Source: Macondimonas sp045864775 (GTDB lineage: Bacteria > Pseudomonadota > Gammaproteobacteria > UBA5335). From it: a stretch of DNA of 64,000 bases. The position numbers and the translations under genes are program-made. Positions within the stretch are counted from its first letter, which is position 1, and each line of letters opens with the position of its first letter. The notes beneath the pieces were generated by a model that was not told where the DNA came from, did no database searches, and was given only the letters and a program-made list of their open reading frames with translations. The stretch spans positions 1 to 64,000 of the forward strand of contig BTVR01000001.1 of NCBI GenBank assembly GCA_045864775.1. The letters are read 5' to 3'. Shown piece after piece: positions 52,845-61,822 of this stretch.

Positions 52845-54086
52845 ATGATGCGCGCTATCGTCCCTGTCCGTCCGCGGGCCTTGTCGGTCCTCCTGACGGT
52901 GTTTCTGATCTCGGCACTGAGCGCCTGCGGCAACCAGGAACAGGATCCAAAGGCCCAAGGTGCGGCGCCCCCCGTTCCGGAGGTTGGTGTCACCACCGTT
53001 CAGCCCCGCGACGTGGCTGTCGAGAACGAATACGCCGGGCGCACGGCCGGATTCCGTGAAGTCGAGGTGCGGGCACGGGTCACGGGAATCGTGCAGAAGC
53101 GCACGTATCGGGAAGGTCAGCGCGTCCGGGCTGGCGATGTCCTGTTTCAGATCGATCCTGCTCCGTTTGCGGTTGCGCTGGCCAGGGCGCAGGCCCGATT
53201 GCAGGACGCCGAGGCGCAACTGCGCCAGGCGGAGCGGGACTGGACCCGGGTCGCCGCGCTGTACGGCGAGAATGCCATCAGCGCGCGCGAACGGGACACG
53301 TCGCAGTCGAACCTGGATCTGGCGCGAGCGAATCTGGCCGCAGCGAAGGCCGATGTGGAGGCTGCCCGCATCGATCTGAGCTACACGCGGGTCGAGGCGC
53401 CGGTGAGCGGCGTGACCAGTCTGGAGGTCCGCTCCGAAGGCAGTCTGGTCGGCCCCGGAGCAACCGACAGCCTGCTCACGCGGATCACCCAGCTCGACCC
53501 GCTTTACGTCAATTTCTCCTATCCAGACGCCGATGCGCTGCGCCAACGCGAATTGCTCGCAAGTGGCAAGCTGACCATGGCCGGTGAAGAGCGCTTGGCC
53601 GCCGAGCTGCGCTTCGGCGACGGCTCGGTCTACGGCCATCAGGGTTATATCAGCTTCACCGACAGTACCATTGATCCCGCCACGGGCACGGTGCGCGCTC
53701 GCGCCGTCTTCCCCAATCCAGAGGGTAGCCTGTTGCCAGGGCAATTCGTTCGCATCGTGCCCAAGGGCTTGTCGCGCAAGGGGGTGATCGTGATCCCTCA
53801 GGCGGCAGTCATGCAGGGGCCGCAGGGCACGTTCGTCTATCTGGTGGGTGAGGATGACAAGGCCAAGGTCCAACCCGTGACGACTGGAGCGGCCCTGAAG
53901 TCCGAATGGCTGATCGAGGACGGGCTCAAGGCGGGCGACCGCGTCATCGTCGACGGGGTCATCAAGGTGCGCCCCGGATCGCCCGTGAAGGCCGCGGCGC
54001 CCGCTTCAAACAGTGAGCCGACGCCATCGGGATCGGGCCGTAAGCAGTCGGACAGCGCGTCCGGCGTCCAGGGGGCCACCGCATGA
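52845..54086 (+). CDS. RND efflux periplasmic adaptor, AcrA/MexA type lipoprotein
   Basis: 413 residues. Lipoprotein signal peptide ending LSAC (Cys 28), so acylated and anchored in the inner membrane. Membrane-fusion-protein domains in order: beta-barrel start VGVTTVQPRDVAVENEYAGRT, lipoyl half-motif VRARVTGIVQKRTYREGQRVRAGDVLFQID, alpha hairpin (~105-175), second lipoyl half YTRVEAPVSGVTSL, then barrel and membrane-proximal domains. It links the RND pump to the outer-membrane channel. Two consecutive ATGs (52845, 52848). Overlaps the pump gene by 4 nt. The C-terminal tail (~380-413) is Ser/Gly/Ala-rich. Confidence 0.95.
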   Translation: MMRAIVPVRPRALSVLLTVFLISALSACGNQEQDPKAQGAAPPVPEVGVTTVQPRDVAVENEYAGRTAGFREVEVRARVTGIVQKRTYREGQRVRAGDVLFQIDPAPFAVALARAQARLQDAEAQLRQAERDWTRVAALYGENAISARERDTSQSNLDLARANLAAAKADVEAARIDLSYTRVEAPVSGVTSLEVRSEGSLVGPGATDSLLTRITQLDPLYVNFSYPDADALRQRELLASGKLTMAGEERLAAELRFGDGSVYGHQGYISFTDSTIDPATGTVRARAVFPNPEGSLLPGQFVRIVPKGLSRKGVIVIPQAAVMQGPQGTFVYLVGEDDKAKVQPVTTGAALKSEWLIEDGLKAGDRVIVDGVIKVRPGSPVKAAAPASNSEPTPSGSGRKQSDSASGVQGATA

Positions 54087-57000
54087 TATCGGCTTTCTTC
54101 ATCCGCCGGCCCGTCTTTGCCTCGGTGCTGTCCATCGTCATCGTCCTCGCCGGTCTGGTGGCCATGCGGGCACTGCCGATCGCCCAGTATCCGGAAATCG
54201 TTCCCCCCGAGGTGTCGGTCAGCACGACCTACCCCGGTGCGAGCGCGGAAGTCATCGCCGAGACGGTGGCAGCGCCCATCGAGCAGGAAATCAACGGCGT
54301 CGAGAACATGATCTACATGCGCTCGGTGGCGTCTGCCAGCGGGCAGCTGCGCATCACGGTGAGCTTTGCCATCGGGACCGATCCCGATCAGGCCACCATC
54401 GACGTCAACAACCGGGTGAAGGCAGCCGAGGCGCGTCTGCCCGAGGAAGTGCGGCGCCAGGGCGTGCGGGTGCAGAAGCGCTCCAGCAGCATTCTGGCCC
54501 TGGTCGTCATGAACTCGCCGACCGAACAGTACGACTCGGTGTTCATCAGCAACTACGCGCTGCTCAACGTCATCGATGAAATCAAGCGCATCCCCGGTGT
54601 CGGCGACGCGTCCCTGTTTGGTCAGAAGGACTATTCGATGCGGATCTGGCTGCGGCCGGACAAGCTGGCGCAGTTCAACCTGACCGCCAGCGACGTCGCT
54701 CAGGCGATTCAGGAGCAGAACGCACAGTTCGCCGCCGGACAGTTCGGCCAAGAGCCCATCAGCGGGGAGAACGCGTACACCTACACGGTCAACACCCAAG
54801 GTCGGTTGGCCGACCCGGCCGAGTTCGGGCGCATCATCCTGCGTTCGGATCCCTCGGGCGCCACCTTGCGCCTGAGCGACGTCGCCCGCGTGGAACTGGG
54901 GGCACAGGATTACAACTTCGAAGCGACCTTCCGCGGCAAGCCGGCCGTGCCCATCGGGCTCTACCTGCAGCCAGGGGCCAACGCGCTGGAGACCGTCGAC
55001 GCCATCCAGGCGAAGATGACCGAGATTTCGCAGCGCTTCCCCGATGGTCTGGCCTACGAGATTCCCTTCGACACCACCAAGTTCGTGCGCGTGTCGATCG
55101 AGGAGGTGATCCATACCTTCATCGAAGCCATCGTGCTGGTGGTGCTGGTCGTTTTCATCTTCCTGCAGAACCCGCGCGCGACCTTGATCCCCTTGCTGGC
55201 CGTGCCGGTATCCATCATCGGGACCTTTGCCGGCATGCTGTTGCTCGGCTTCTCGATCAATCTGCTGACGCTGTTCGGGCTGGTGCTCGCCATCGGCATC
55301 GTGGTGGATGACGCCATCATCGTGATCGAAAACGTCGAGCGTCTGATGAGCACCGAGGGCTTGAGTCCGCGCGAGGCATCCTTCAAGGCCATGGAAGAGG
55401 TCACCGGGCCGGTGATTGCCATTGTGCTCGTGTTGTCGGCCGTGTTCATCCCGGTCGCGTTCCTCGGCGGCCTCTCGGGGCAGATGTATCAACAGTTCGC
55501 CATCACCATCGTGGTGTCGGTGATCATTTCCGGCCTCGTGGCGCTCACTCTGACGCCGGCCCTGTGCGCGCTGCTGCTCAAGCCGGTGCACGGCGAGCCT
55601 GCCCTGCCGTTCCGCGTGTTCAACCGCATCTTCGATCGGGTGACGAACGGCTATGTCTCGGCGTCCGGATTTCTGATGCGCCGCGCGCTGCTGGGGCTGG
55701 TGCTGTTTGCGGGGTTGATGGGCATCACGGTGTTGCTGTTCAACAGGGTTCCGGGAGGGCTTGTGCCGCCCGAGGACCAAGGCTATGTGCTGATGGCCTA
55801 CCAGCTGCCGCCGGCTGCGTCCCTGGACCGCACCAAGGCCGTCACCGATGAGGTCACGAGGCGCCTGCTCGAGCAACCGACTGTCTCGGGCGTCAACACC
55901 TTTGCCGGCTTCGACATCCTGGCCCAGTCGCAGAAGACGAACTCCGGCATTTCCTTTGTGCAGTTGAAGGACTGGTCGGAGCGGACCGAACCGGAAGCGG
56001 ACGCGCGCAAGCTGGTCGGGCCGTTCTCCGGTCTGGCGCGCGATCTGCGCGACGGCGTTGCCTTCGGCTTCAATCCCCCGCCCATCACCGGCATCAGCAC
56101 CACGGGCGGGTTCGAGGCCTACCTGCAGGACCGCAGCGGTGCCGGCAGTACGCCGTTGATGGAAGCCACCAACAGGCTGCTCGAGGCAGCCCGCAAACGC
56201 CCGGAACTGACCGGCCTGCGAACGACCTTTTCGACGTCCACGCCGCAGTATTACGCCGAGCTCGACCGGGAAAAGGCGCGGTCGCTGAACGTACCGATCA
56301 ACGAGGTGTTCACCATCATGCAGAGCACCTTCGGCAGCCTGTACGTGAACGATTTCACGCTGTTCGGGCGCAGCTATCGGGTGAATCTGCAGTCGGAGTC
56401 GGATTTCCGTCGATCGCCTGAAGACTTGCGCCATGTCTTCGTGCGCTCGAATGACGGCAACCTCGTGCCGCTGGACGCCTTGCTCAAGGTCAATCGCACG
56501 ATGGGGCCGGATCTGGTCGAACGCTTCAACGTGTTTCCGGCGGCCAAGATTCTGGGCGAGCCGGCTCCGGGATACAGTTCCGGGCAGGCGATCGCGGCCA
56601 TGCAGGCGGTCAGCCAAGAGGTGCTCGACGACAATTATTCCCTGGGCTGGATCGGTTCGGCCTACCAAGAGCTTGCGACGGGCGGCACGGGGACGTTGGC
56701 ATTCGTGTTCGGGATCGTGATGGTGTTTCTGATCCTCGCGGCCCAGTACGAGCGCTGGACGCTGCCTTTCGCCGTGGTCACCGCGGTGCCCTTCGCGGTG
56801 TTTGGCGCCATCGCGGCGACTTGGCTGCGGGGCTTGGAAAACGACCTCTATTTCCAGATCGGCCTGCTGACGCTGATTGGCCTGGCGGCAAAGAATGCCA
56901 TCCTGATCGTGGAGTTCGCCATGATCCACCGGCGCGAGGGCGCATCGGTCTTCGATGCGGCGCTGCAGGGGGCCCGCCTGCGCTTCCGGCCGATCGTGAT

Positions 57001-57223
57001 GACGTCACTGGCTTTCATGCTCGGGGTATTGCCGCTTGCGATCAGCACCGGGGCCGGATCGGCCAGCCGACACGCGATCGGCACCGGCGTGATCGGGGGC
57101 ATGCTGGCGGCCACCTTCCTGGCGACCATCTTCGTGCCCATGTTCTTCGTCCTGATCGGTCGGCTGACCGATCGCAAGCCGGCCGGCGGCGGCGCCGGTC
57201 AGGAGCATGGATCTCATGGTTAA
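54083..57223 (+). CDS. RND multidrug efflux permease, AcrB/MexB (HAE1) type
   Basis: 1046 residues, almost the length of AcrB (1049). Twelve transmembrane helices in two repeats, large periplasmic loops (~30-335 and ~560-870), first-helix start MISAFFIRRPVFASVLSIVI, proton-relay Asp pair in GIVVDDAIIVIENVERLM (~residues 408-409), Lys in LIGLAAKNAILIVEFA (~941), and the hairpin region LPPAASLDRTK. It is the proton-driven pump of a tripartite system exporting hydrophobic drugs, detergents or solvents. Start overlaps acrA-like by 4 nt; the 3' end overlaps the channel gene. Confidence 0.97.
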   Translation: MISAFFIRRPVFASVLSIVIVLAGLVAMRALPIAQYPEIVPPEVSVSTTYPGASAEVIAETVAAPIEQEINGVENMIYMRSVASASGQLRITVSFAIGTDPDQATIDVNNRVKAAEARLPEEVRRQGVRVQKRSSSILALVVMNSPTEQYDSVFISNYALLNVIDEIKRIPGVGDASLFGQKDYSMRIWLRPDKLAQFNLTASDVAQAIQEQNAQFAAGQFGQEPISGENAYTYTVNTQGRLADPAEFGRIILRSDPSGATLRLSDVARVELGAQDYNFEATFRGKPAVPIGLYLQPGANALETVDAIQAKMTEISQRFPDGLAYEIPFDTTKFVRVSIEEVIHTFIEAIVLVVLVVFIFLQNPRATLIPLLAVPVSIIGTFAGMLLLGFSINLLTLFGLVLAIGIVVDDAIIVIENVERLMSTEGLSPREASFKAMEEVTGPVIAIVLVLSAVFIPVAFLGGLSGQMYQQFAITIVVSVIISGLVALTLTPALCALLLKPVHGEPALPFRVFNRIFDRVTNGYVSASGFLMRRALLGLVLFAGLMGITVLLFNRVPGGLVPPEDQGYVLMAYQLPPAASLDRTKAVTDEVTRRLLEQPTVSGVNTFAGFDILAQSQKTNSGISFVQLKDWSERTEPEADARKLVGPFSGLARDLRDGVAFGFNPPPITGISTTGGFEAYLQDRSGAGSTPLMEATNRLLEAARKRPELTGLRTTFSTSTPQYYAELDREKARSLNVPINEVFTIMQSTFGSLYVNDFTLFGRSYRVNLQSESDFRRSPEDLRHVFVRSNDGNLVPLDALLKVNRTMGPDLVERFNVFPAAKILGEPAPGYSSGQAIAAMQAVSQEVLDDNYSLGWIGSAYQELATGGTGTLAFVFGIVMVFLILAAQYERWTLPFAVVTAVPFAVFGAIAATWLRGLENDLYFQIGLLTLIGLAAKNAILIVEFAMIHRREGASVFDAALQGARLRFRPIVMTSLAFMLGVLPLAISTGAGSASRHAIGTGVIGGMLAATFLATIFVPMFFVLIGRLTDRKPAGGGAGQEHGSHG

Positions 57224-58640
57224 GCGCATTGGCTCTGTGGTGCTGGTGTTGGGTCTGTCCGGCTGTGTGATGGGGCCGGATCACGTTCGGCCTGAAACGG
57301 ATCTCCCGGACGGTTGGGGCGGGGCGAACGTCGAGGCGTCGCCGGCGGCCCGTATCGATCCCCAGTGGTGGCGCGGATTCGGGGATCCCGTCCTGACCAG
57401 CCTCGTGGAAGAAGCGCTCGCGGGCAATGCCGACGTGTCGCTGGCAGCCGCGCGGGTCGCCGAAGCGCGCGCCGTGCTCAATCTGCGCGACGCCGAACGT
57501 TACCCCTTGCTTCGGGCACAAGCCAGCGGTGCGCGCCAACGCAGCAGCGAGGACACGGCCGTGCCGGGTGGTGGACAGGTCATCGGCGACTTCAGCGCGG
57601 CCGCGGTGCTGAGCTACGAGATTGACCTCTGGGGACGCCTGGCTCGGGCGAACGAGGCCGCGCGGGCCCAGCTCGTCGCCGGGGAGTCGACTCAGGACGC
57701 GGTGCGGCTCGCCGTTGCCGCGGATGTGGCCACGGGCTATTTCAACCTGCGCGCGCTGGACCAGCAACTCGACATTGCGCAGCGCACGGTGCAGACGCGA
57801 CAGGATAGCTATCGGCTCCAGGAATCGCGCTATCGGAATGGTGCGATCTCGCAGTTGGCGTTCCGTCAGGCTGAATCGGAGTTGGCAGCCGCCGAGGCCG
57901 AGCTTCCGTCGCTGCACCAACAAAGAGCGCTGCAAGTCAATGCTCTGAGCATTCTGATGGGTCGCACGCCTCGCGAGATCGTGCAACCGGCTGCGATGGC
58001 GGGCCGCTCCATCGAGGATTATCGAGCCTTGCCGGCCGTGCCGATGGGTCTGCCCTCCAATCTCCTGGAGCGGCGACCCGACATTCGTGCCGCGGAGCAG
58101 CAATTGCGAGCCGCCAATGCCGAGATTGGTATTGCGCGCGCCGCCTACTTCCCCACGGTATCGCTGACCGGCTTGCTCGGTACGCAGAGTGAGGAGTTGA
58201 GCGGGCTGTTCAACGGCCCGGCGAAGACCTGGCAGTTTGCGGGCGATTTGGCCGCACCCATCGTCGACTTCGGGCGAACGCGCGCCAATGTACGCGCCGC
58301 AGAAAGCCGGCGCGACCAGGCGCTCGTGAATTACCAGCAAACCGTTCGGCTCGCCTTTCGGGATGTGCTGGACGCTCTGGAAACTCGAACGGCCGCCGCC
58401 GATCGCGTAGCCGCCCAGGACCGGCAGATCGTCGCGCTGCGCGACACGGCGCGATTGGCTCAGCGGCGCTTCGACGAGGGCTATTCGGACTACCTCGAAG
58501 TCCTGGACGCCCAACGCAGCCTGTTCGCCGTCGAGTTGTCGCGCATCAATACCCAACAGTCGCGGTTAAAGGCCCTGGTGGACCTGTACAAGGCGCTGGG
58601 GGGCGGATGGCAGGTCCCGGTCGCGGATAGCGAGGGATAA
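57216..58640 (+). CDS. Outer-membrane efflux channel, OprM/NodT type lipoprotein
   Basis: 474 residues. Lipobox LSGC with Cys 17 after a short MVKRIGSVVLVLG signal. Two OEP repeats follow (~50-250 and ~265-460), each with long helices; PSNLLERRPDIRAAEQQLRAANAEIGIARAAYFP is the strongly conserved NodT/OprM segment. It forms the trimeric exit duct for the pump encoded just upstream. ATG 57216 was chosen over 57207 because AGGAG (57201-57205) leaves 10 nt rather than 1. Completes a repressor / adaptor / pump / channel operon. Confidence 0.95.
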   Translation: MVKRIGSVVLVLGLSGCVMGPDHVRPETDLPDGWGGANVEASPAARIDPQWWRGFGDPVLTSLVEEALAGNADVSLAAARVAEARAVLNLRDAERYPLLRAQASGARQRSSEDTAVPGGGQVIGDFSAAAVLSYEIDLWGRLARANEAARAQLVAGESTQDAVRLAVAADVATGYFNLRALDQQLDIAQRTVQTRQDSYRLQESRYRNGAISQLAFRQAESELAAAEAELPSLHQQRALQVNALSILMGRTPREIVQPAAMAGRSIEDYRALPAVPMGLPSNLLERRPDIRAAEQQLRAANAEIGIARAAYFPTVSLTGLLGTQSEELSGLFNGPAKTWQFAGDLAAPIVDFGRTRANVRAAESRRDQALVNYQQTVRLAFRDVLDALETRTAAADRVAAQDRQIVALRDTARLAQRRFDEGYSDYLEVLDAQRSLFAVELSRINTQQSRLKALVDLYKALGGGWQVPVADSEG

Positions 58641-58719
58641 GGCGCGGCTTGCGTAGGCGTCCGCGCGCCGTCGGCGGTATGCTATCGGCGTCAGCCGCTG
58701 TCTGGCTGCGGAGCGCGGG

Positions 58720-59724
58720 ATGCCTGAGAAAATGTCGGAAGCGCTGGTCGACCGTTTCGGGCGGCAGGTGGACTATGTCCGCATCTCGGTGACCGACCGC
58801 TGTGATTTGCGCTGCGTGTATTGCATGCCGGAGGATGCTCGCTTTGTCGCCCGCGCCGAGATTCTGGCGCTCGAGGAGTTGCTCGCCCTGGGGCAGGCCT
58901 TCGTGGCACTCGGGGTGCGGCGGATCCGCGTCACCGGCGGCGAGCCCTTGGTGCGACGCGACTTGCCCTGGCTTCTGGAACGGCTGGCGCGGCTGCCCGG
59001 ACTCGATGAATTGACCTTGACGACCAACGGGTCGCGTCTCGCCGATCTGGCCGAAACGCTGGCCGCTGCGGGAGTCCGCCGACTGAACGTAAGTCTGGAC
59101 AGCCTGCGGTCTGAGCGCTTCGCCGCCATCACCCGCGTCGGCAAGCTCGAACGCGTGCTGGCAGGGCTCGAGGCGGCCCGAGCCGCGGGTTTTGCACGCA
59201 TCCGGCTCAACGCCGTCATCCTCAAGGGGCGCAACGAGGATGAGGTGCTCGATCTGGTCGACTTCGCGCGCGCGCAAGGCTTTGATATCGCCTTCATCGA
59301 GGAAATGCCGCTCGGCGACCTTCGCTCGCATGACCGCGCGCTGAGCTTTTACCCCAGTGACCACATCCGCGCCGACATTGCCCGATCTCATGCGCTGCTT
59401 CCTCTCGCGGCGCAAACCGGCGGTCCTGCGCGCTACTATCGAATGGCCGACAGCCCCATCCGCGTCGGCTTCATTTCCCCGCATTCGCACAACTTCTGCG
59501 AGCAGTGCAACCGGGTGCGTGTAACGGCCCAAGGGCGCCTGCTGCTGTGCCTGGGGCAGGAGCATTCCGCGGATTTGCGGGCCGTGTTGCGGGAGCGCCC
59601 CGGTGATGCGGCGGCGCTACAGGCCGCGGTGAAGCAGGCGATGGCCCTGAAGCCGCGCGGACACGATTTTCAGGTCGGCGGCGAGGCACGCATCGTGCGC
59701 TTCATGCACCACACCGGCGGCTGA
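58720..59724 (+). CDS. moaA: GTP 3',8-cyclase MoaA
   Basis: 334 residues. Radical SAM cluster C28-x3-C32-x2-C35 in DRCDLRCVYCMPED, substrate Arg residues in TGGEPLVRRDLPWLLERL, a second 4Fe-4S motif FCEQCNRVRVTAQGRLLLCLG (~residues 258-278), and the C-terminal GG that is essential for activity. With MoaC it turns GTP into cyclic pyranopterin monophosphate, step one of molybdopterin synthesis. moaC, moaD and moaE are not here. It starts a moaA-mobA-moeA run; mobA begins 5 nt after it. Confidence 0.97.
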   Translation: MPEKMSEALVDRFGRQVDYVRISVTDRCDLRCVYCMPEDARFVARAEILALEELLALGQAFVALGVRRIRVTGGEPLVRRDLPWLLERLARLPGLDELTLTTNGSRLADLAETLAAAGVRRLNVSLDSLRSERFAAITRVGKLERVLAGLEAARAAGFARIRLNAVILKGRNEDEVLDLVDFARAQGFDIAFIEEMPLGDLRSHDRALSFYPSDHIRADIARSHALLPLAAQTGGPARYYRMADSPIRVGFISPHSHNFCEQCNRVRVTAQGRLLLCLGQEHSADLRAVLRERPGDAAALQAAVKQAMALKPRGHDFQVGGEARIVRFMHHTGG

Positions 59725-59729
59725 TTCCT

Positions 59730-60380
59730 GTGACTTCGCTTGTGGATGGGGGCATTGCCCGGACACAGATCACCGGCCTCGTTCTCGCGGGCGGGCGCAG
59801 CCGCCGGTGGGGCGGAGTCGACAAGGCCTGGCAGCCGTTCGGCGGCCGTCCCCTGATCCATAGTGTGTGTGAGCGGCTCGAGATGCAGAGCGCCGCGGTG
59901 TGGATCAGTGCCAACCGCGATCCCGATCGCTACGGCACGCTCGGGCGTCGCGTGCTGGTCGACGACTGGCCGGATGGTCGTGGTCCCCTGGCGGGCATCG
60001 CCACCGCCTTGCGCCGGGTTGAGACGCCTTGGCTGCTGGTGGCGCCCGTCGACAGCCCGGGCGTGCCGCTTGATCTCGCCCTGCATCTGGGTGCGGCAGC
60101 CTGCCGCGCGAATCGCTTGCTGGCGACCGCTGTCGCTGACGGGCGCTTGCAGCCGGCATTTTTGCTGATTCATCGGGATCTTGCCGTCGCGGTGGTCGCG
60201 GCGGTCGACGGCGAGGTCCGTCGGCTGAGTGCGTGGGTGCAGGCCCAAGGGCCGGCTCTGTTGGACGCGCGCGCCATCGGCTGGACCCAGGCCTTGCGGG
60301 GAGCCAATGACGCGACCGAGCTGGCGGCATTGAGCGCGGCGACCGGGCATGGCGCGGAAAATGTCGATGGCCGGGCATGA
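59730..60380 (+). CDS. mobA: Molybdenum cofactor guanylyltransferase MobA
   Basis: 216 residues. Nucleotide-binding loop GLVLAGGRSRRWGGVDKAW (~residues 16-34), with Trp in place of the usual Met before GG, then VLVDDWPDGRGPLAGIATAL (~75-94) and VAPVDSPGVP, the Asp of the metal site. It links GMP to molybdopterin to form the MGD cofactor of DMSO-reductase-family enzymes such as nitrate reductase or formate dehydrogenase. GTG start, 5 nt after moaA. moeA begins within its last 32 nt. Confidence 0.93.
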   Translation: MTSLVDGGIARTQITGLVLAGGRSRRWGGVDKAWQPFGGRPLIHSVCERLEMQSAAVWISANRDPDRYGTLGRRVLVDDWPDGRGPLAGIATALRRVETPWLLVAPVDSPGVPLDLALHLGAAACRANRLLATAVADGRLQPAFLLIHRDLAVAVVAAVDGEVRRLSAWVQAQGPALLDARAIGWTQALRGANDATELAALSAATGHGAENVDGRA

Positions 60381-61578
60381 TCCACAGGATCTGAGCATCG
60401 CGGCGGCGCGCCAGCGCTTGCTCGATGCCGTGGATCCCGTCACGGACACCGAGCGGCTCACGCTCGCCAAGGCCCATGGCCGGGCCCTCGCCGAGCCGGT
60501 AATCGCGCCCTGCGCCCTGCCACGCGAGCATCACTCTGCCTTGGACGGATACGCCTTGCGGGGGGTCGACGCCCGGGCCGGTCACCGGCTTCGGATCGTG
60601 GGTCGCGCCTTGGCCGGAGCGCCGTGGTCGGGCACGGTGACCGCTGGAAGCTGCGCGCGCATCATGACCGGCGCTGTGCTTCCGGCCGGCGCCGATACGG
60701 TCGTGGCCCAGGAATGCGTACAGGCAGACGACCATTGGATCACCCTGGATGTGACGCTCGAAGCCGGGGCGAACGTGCGCTGGGCCGGCGAGGACGTGGT
60801 TCCCGGAACGGCCGCGCTCCCGGCCGGCTGTCCGATCGACGCACGCCGCATCGCCTTGCTTGCGGCTTTCGGCCTGGATTCGGTGGCGGTCCTGCGGCCG
60901 GTCCGAGTGGGCCTTCTCTCGACCGGATCGGAACTGCGCCCACCGGGAACCGTGCTCGGCTCGGGTGAGCTGCATGACAGCAACCGCCCGATGCTGGCAG
61001 CGCTGCTGTCTCGTCCGTACGTGCGCTTGCACGATCTGGGAGTGGTGCCTGATGATCCGGAGCAGCTCTCGGCGTGCTTCGCGCAGACGGCGGATCTGGA
61101 TCTGGTGGTCGTGAGCGGCGGGGTGTCGGTGGGGGAGGCGGACTGGGTGCGACCCGTGCTGGCCCAGCATGGGCGGCTCGACTTCTGGCGTGTGGCCATC
61201 AAGCCAGGTCGCCCGCTCGCTTTCGGGCGTCTCGGCGCGGCCTGGCTCATGGGGCTGCCCGGCAATCCGGTCTCGGCCTATGTGACGTTTCGGCTTTTTG
61301 TCGAGCCGGTGGTGCAGCGTCTGGCGGGTCTGCTGGTGCGTGAACCCCTGACACTCCTGACGCCGATCATGGAGGCCGTCGCTCATCGCGCGGACCGGAC
61401 GACTTTTCTGCGCGGGCGATGGACCGACTCTGCAGACGGTGGCCGCGGCGTGGTTGCAATGCCGGAGCAGGGTTCGGCCATGCTGGGCAGTCTGGCGCAG
61501 GCCGACTGCCTGATCGAGTTGCCCGCCGGCCGGACGGCCTTTCCTGCGGGCACCGCGGTCAAGGTCTGGCCGCTGTAA
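60349..61578 (+). CDS. moeA: Molybdopterin molybdenumtransferase MoeA
   Basis: 409 residues. MoeA domains: N-terminal HHSALDGYALRG (~residues 61-72) and IMTGAVLPAGADTVVAQE (~104-121), a MogA-like domain with VGLLSTGSELRPPG, HDSNRPMLAALL and VVSGGVSVGEADWV (~187-270), GLPGNPVSAYVTFRLFVEPV (~302), and a C-terminal beta-barrel. It inserts molybdenum into adenylylated molybdopterin. ATGs at 60349, 60361 and 60367 are all usable. The gene is co-transcribed with mobA and moaA. A separate mogA is not present here. Confidence 0.95.
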   Translation: MARKMSMAGHDPQDLSIAAARQRLLDAVDPVTDTERLTLAKAHGRALAEPVIAPCALPREHHSALDGYALRGVDARAGHRLRIVGRALAGAPWSGTVTAGSCARIMTGAVLPAGADTVVAQECVQADDHWITLDVTLEAGANVRWAGEDVVPGTAALPAGCPIDARRIALLAAFGLDSVAVLRPVRVGLLSTGSELRPPGTVLGSGELHDSNRPMLAALLSRPYVRLHDLGVVPDDPEQLSACFAQTADLDLVVVSGGVSVGEADWVRPVLAQHGRLDFWRVAIKPGRPLAFGRLGAAWLMGLPGNPVSAYVTFRLFVEPVVQRLAGLLVREPLTLLTPIMEAVAHRADRTTFLRGRWTDSADGGRGVVAMPEQGSAMLGSLAQADCLIELPAGRTAFPAGTAVKVWPL

Positions 61579-61606
61579 GGGCTGCCGGCCGGCCGGGTCT
61601 TTTGGC

Positions 61607-61629
61607 CTGCGCGCTGCGGTGTCGCGCAG
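61607..61629 (+). terminator. Possible weak terminator after moeA
   Basis: CTGCGCG (61607-61613) and CGCGCAG (61623-61629) can form a 7-bp stem with a 9-nt loop, followed by CCTTGTTG rather than a clean U-run. It stands between moeA and the tRNA promoter. Confidence 0.35.
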
Positions 61630-61634
61630 CCTTG

Positions 61635-61663
61635 TTGCCAGTGACCGCAATAGCCGCTAGACT
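61635..61663 (+). promoter_or_regulatory. Promoter of tRNA-Val
   Basis: TTGCCA (61635-61640, 5 of 6) and TAGACT (61658-61663, 4 of 6) with a 17-bp spacer; predicted start near 61670, 10 nt before the mature tRNA. It may also contribute to thrS transcription. Confidence 0.7.
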
Positions 61664-61679
61664 CTCGCTCCTTCGATAC

Positions 61680-61756
61680 AGGCGCGTAGCTCAGTTGGTT
61701 AGAGCACCACCTTGACATGGTGGGGGTCGTTGGTTCGAGTCCAATCGCGCCTACCA
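61680..61756 (+). tRNA. tRNA-Val (anticodon GAC)
   Basis: 77-nt cloverleaf with CCA encoded. Acceptor AGGCGCG pairs with CGCGCCT, D arm TAGCTCAGTTGGTTAGAGCA, anticodon stem CCACC/GGTGG around loop TTGACAT (anticodon GAC, reads GUC/GUU), T arm with GGTTCGAGTCC. A single tRNA gene, standing just ahead of thrS. Confidence 0.97.
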
Positions 61757-61822
61757 TTTCGAATCCACACTTTTCTGCACATGTGGCCCTTCGTATCGGC
61801 CACCACTGCGTACAGGCAGCAT

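Noticed and set aside
53837..56929. Open frame of about 1030 codons antisense to the RND permease
   Set aside because: High G+C keeps the opposite strand open. The translation is His/Gln/Asp/Arg-rich with no recognisable domain, while the sense strand is a complete AcrB-type pump.
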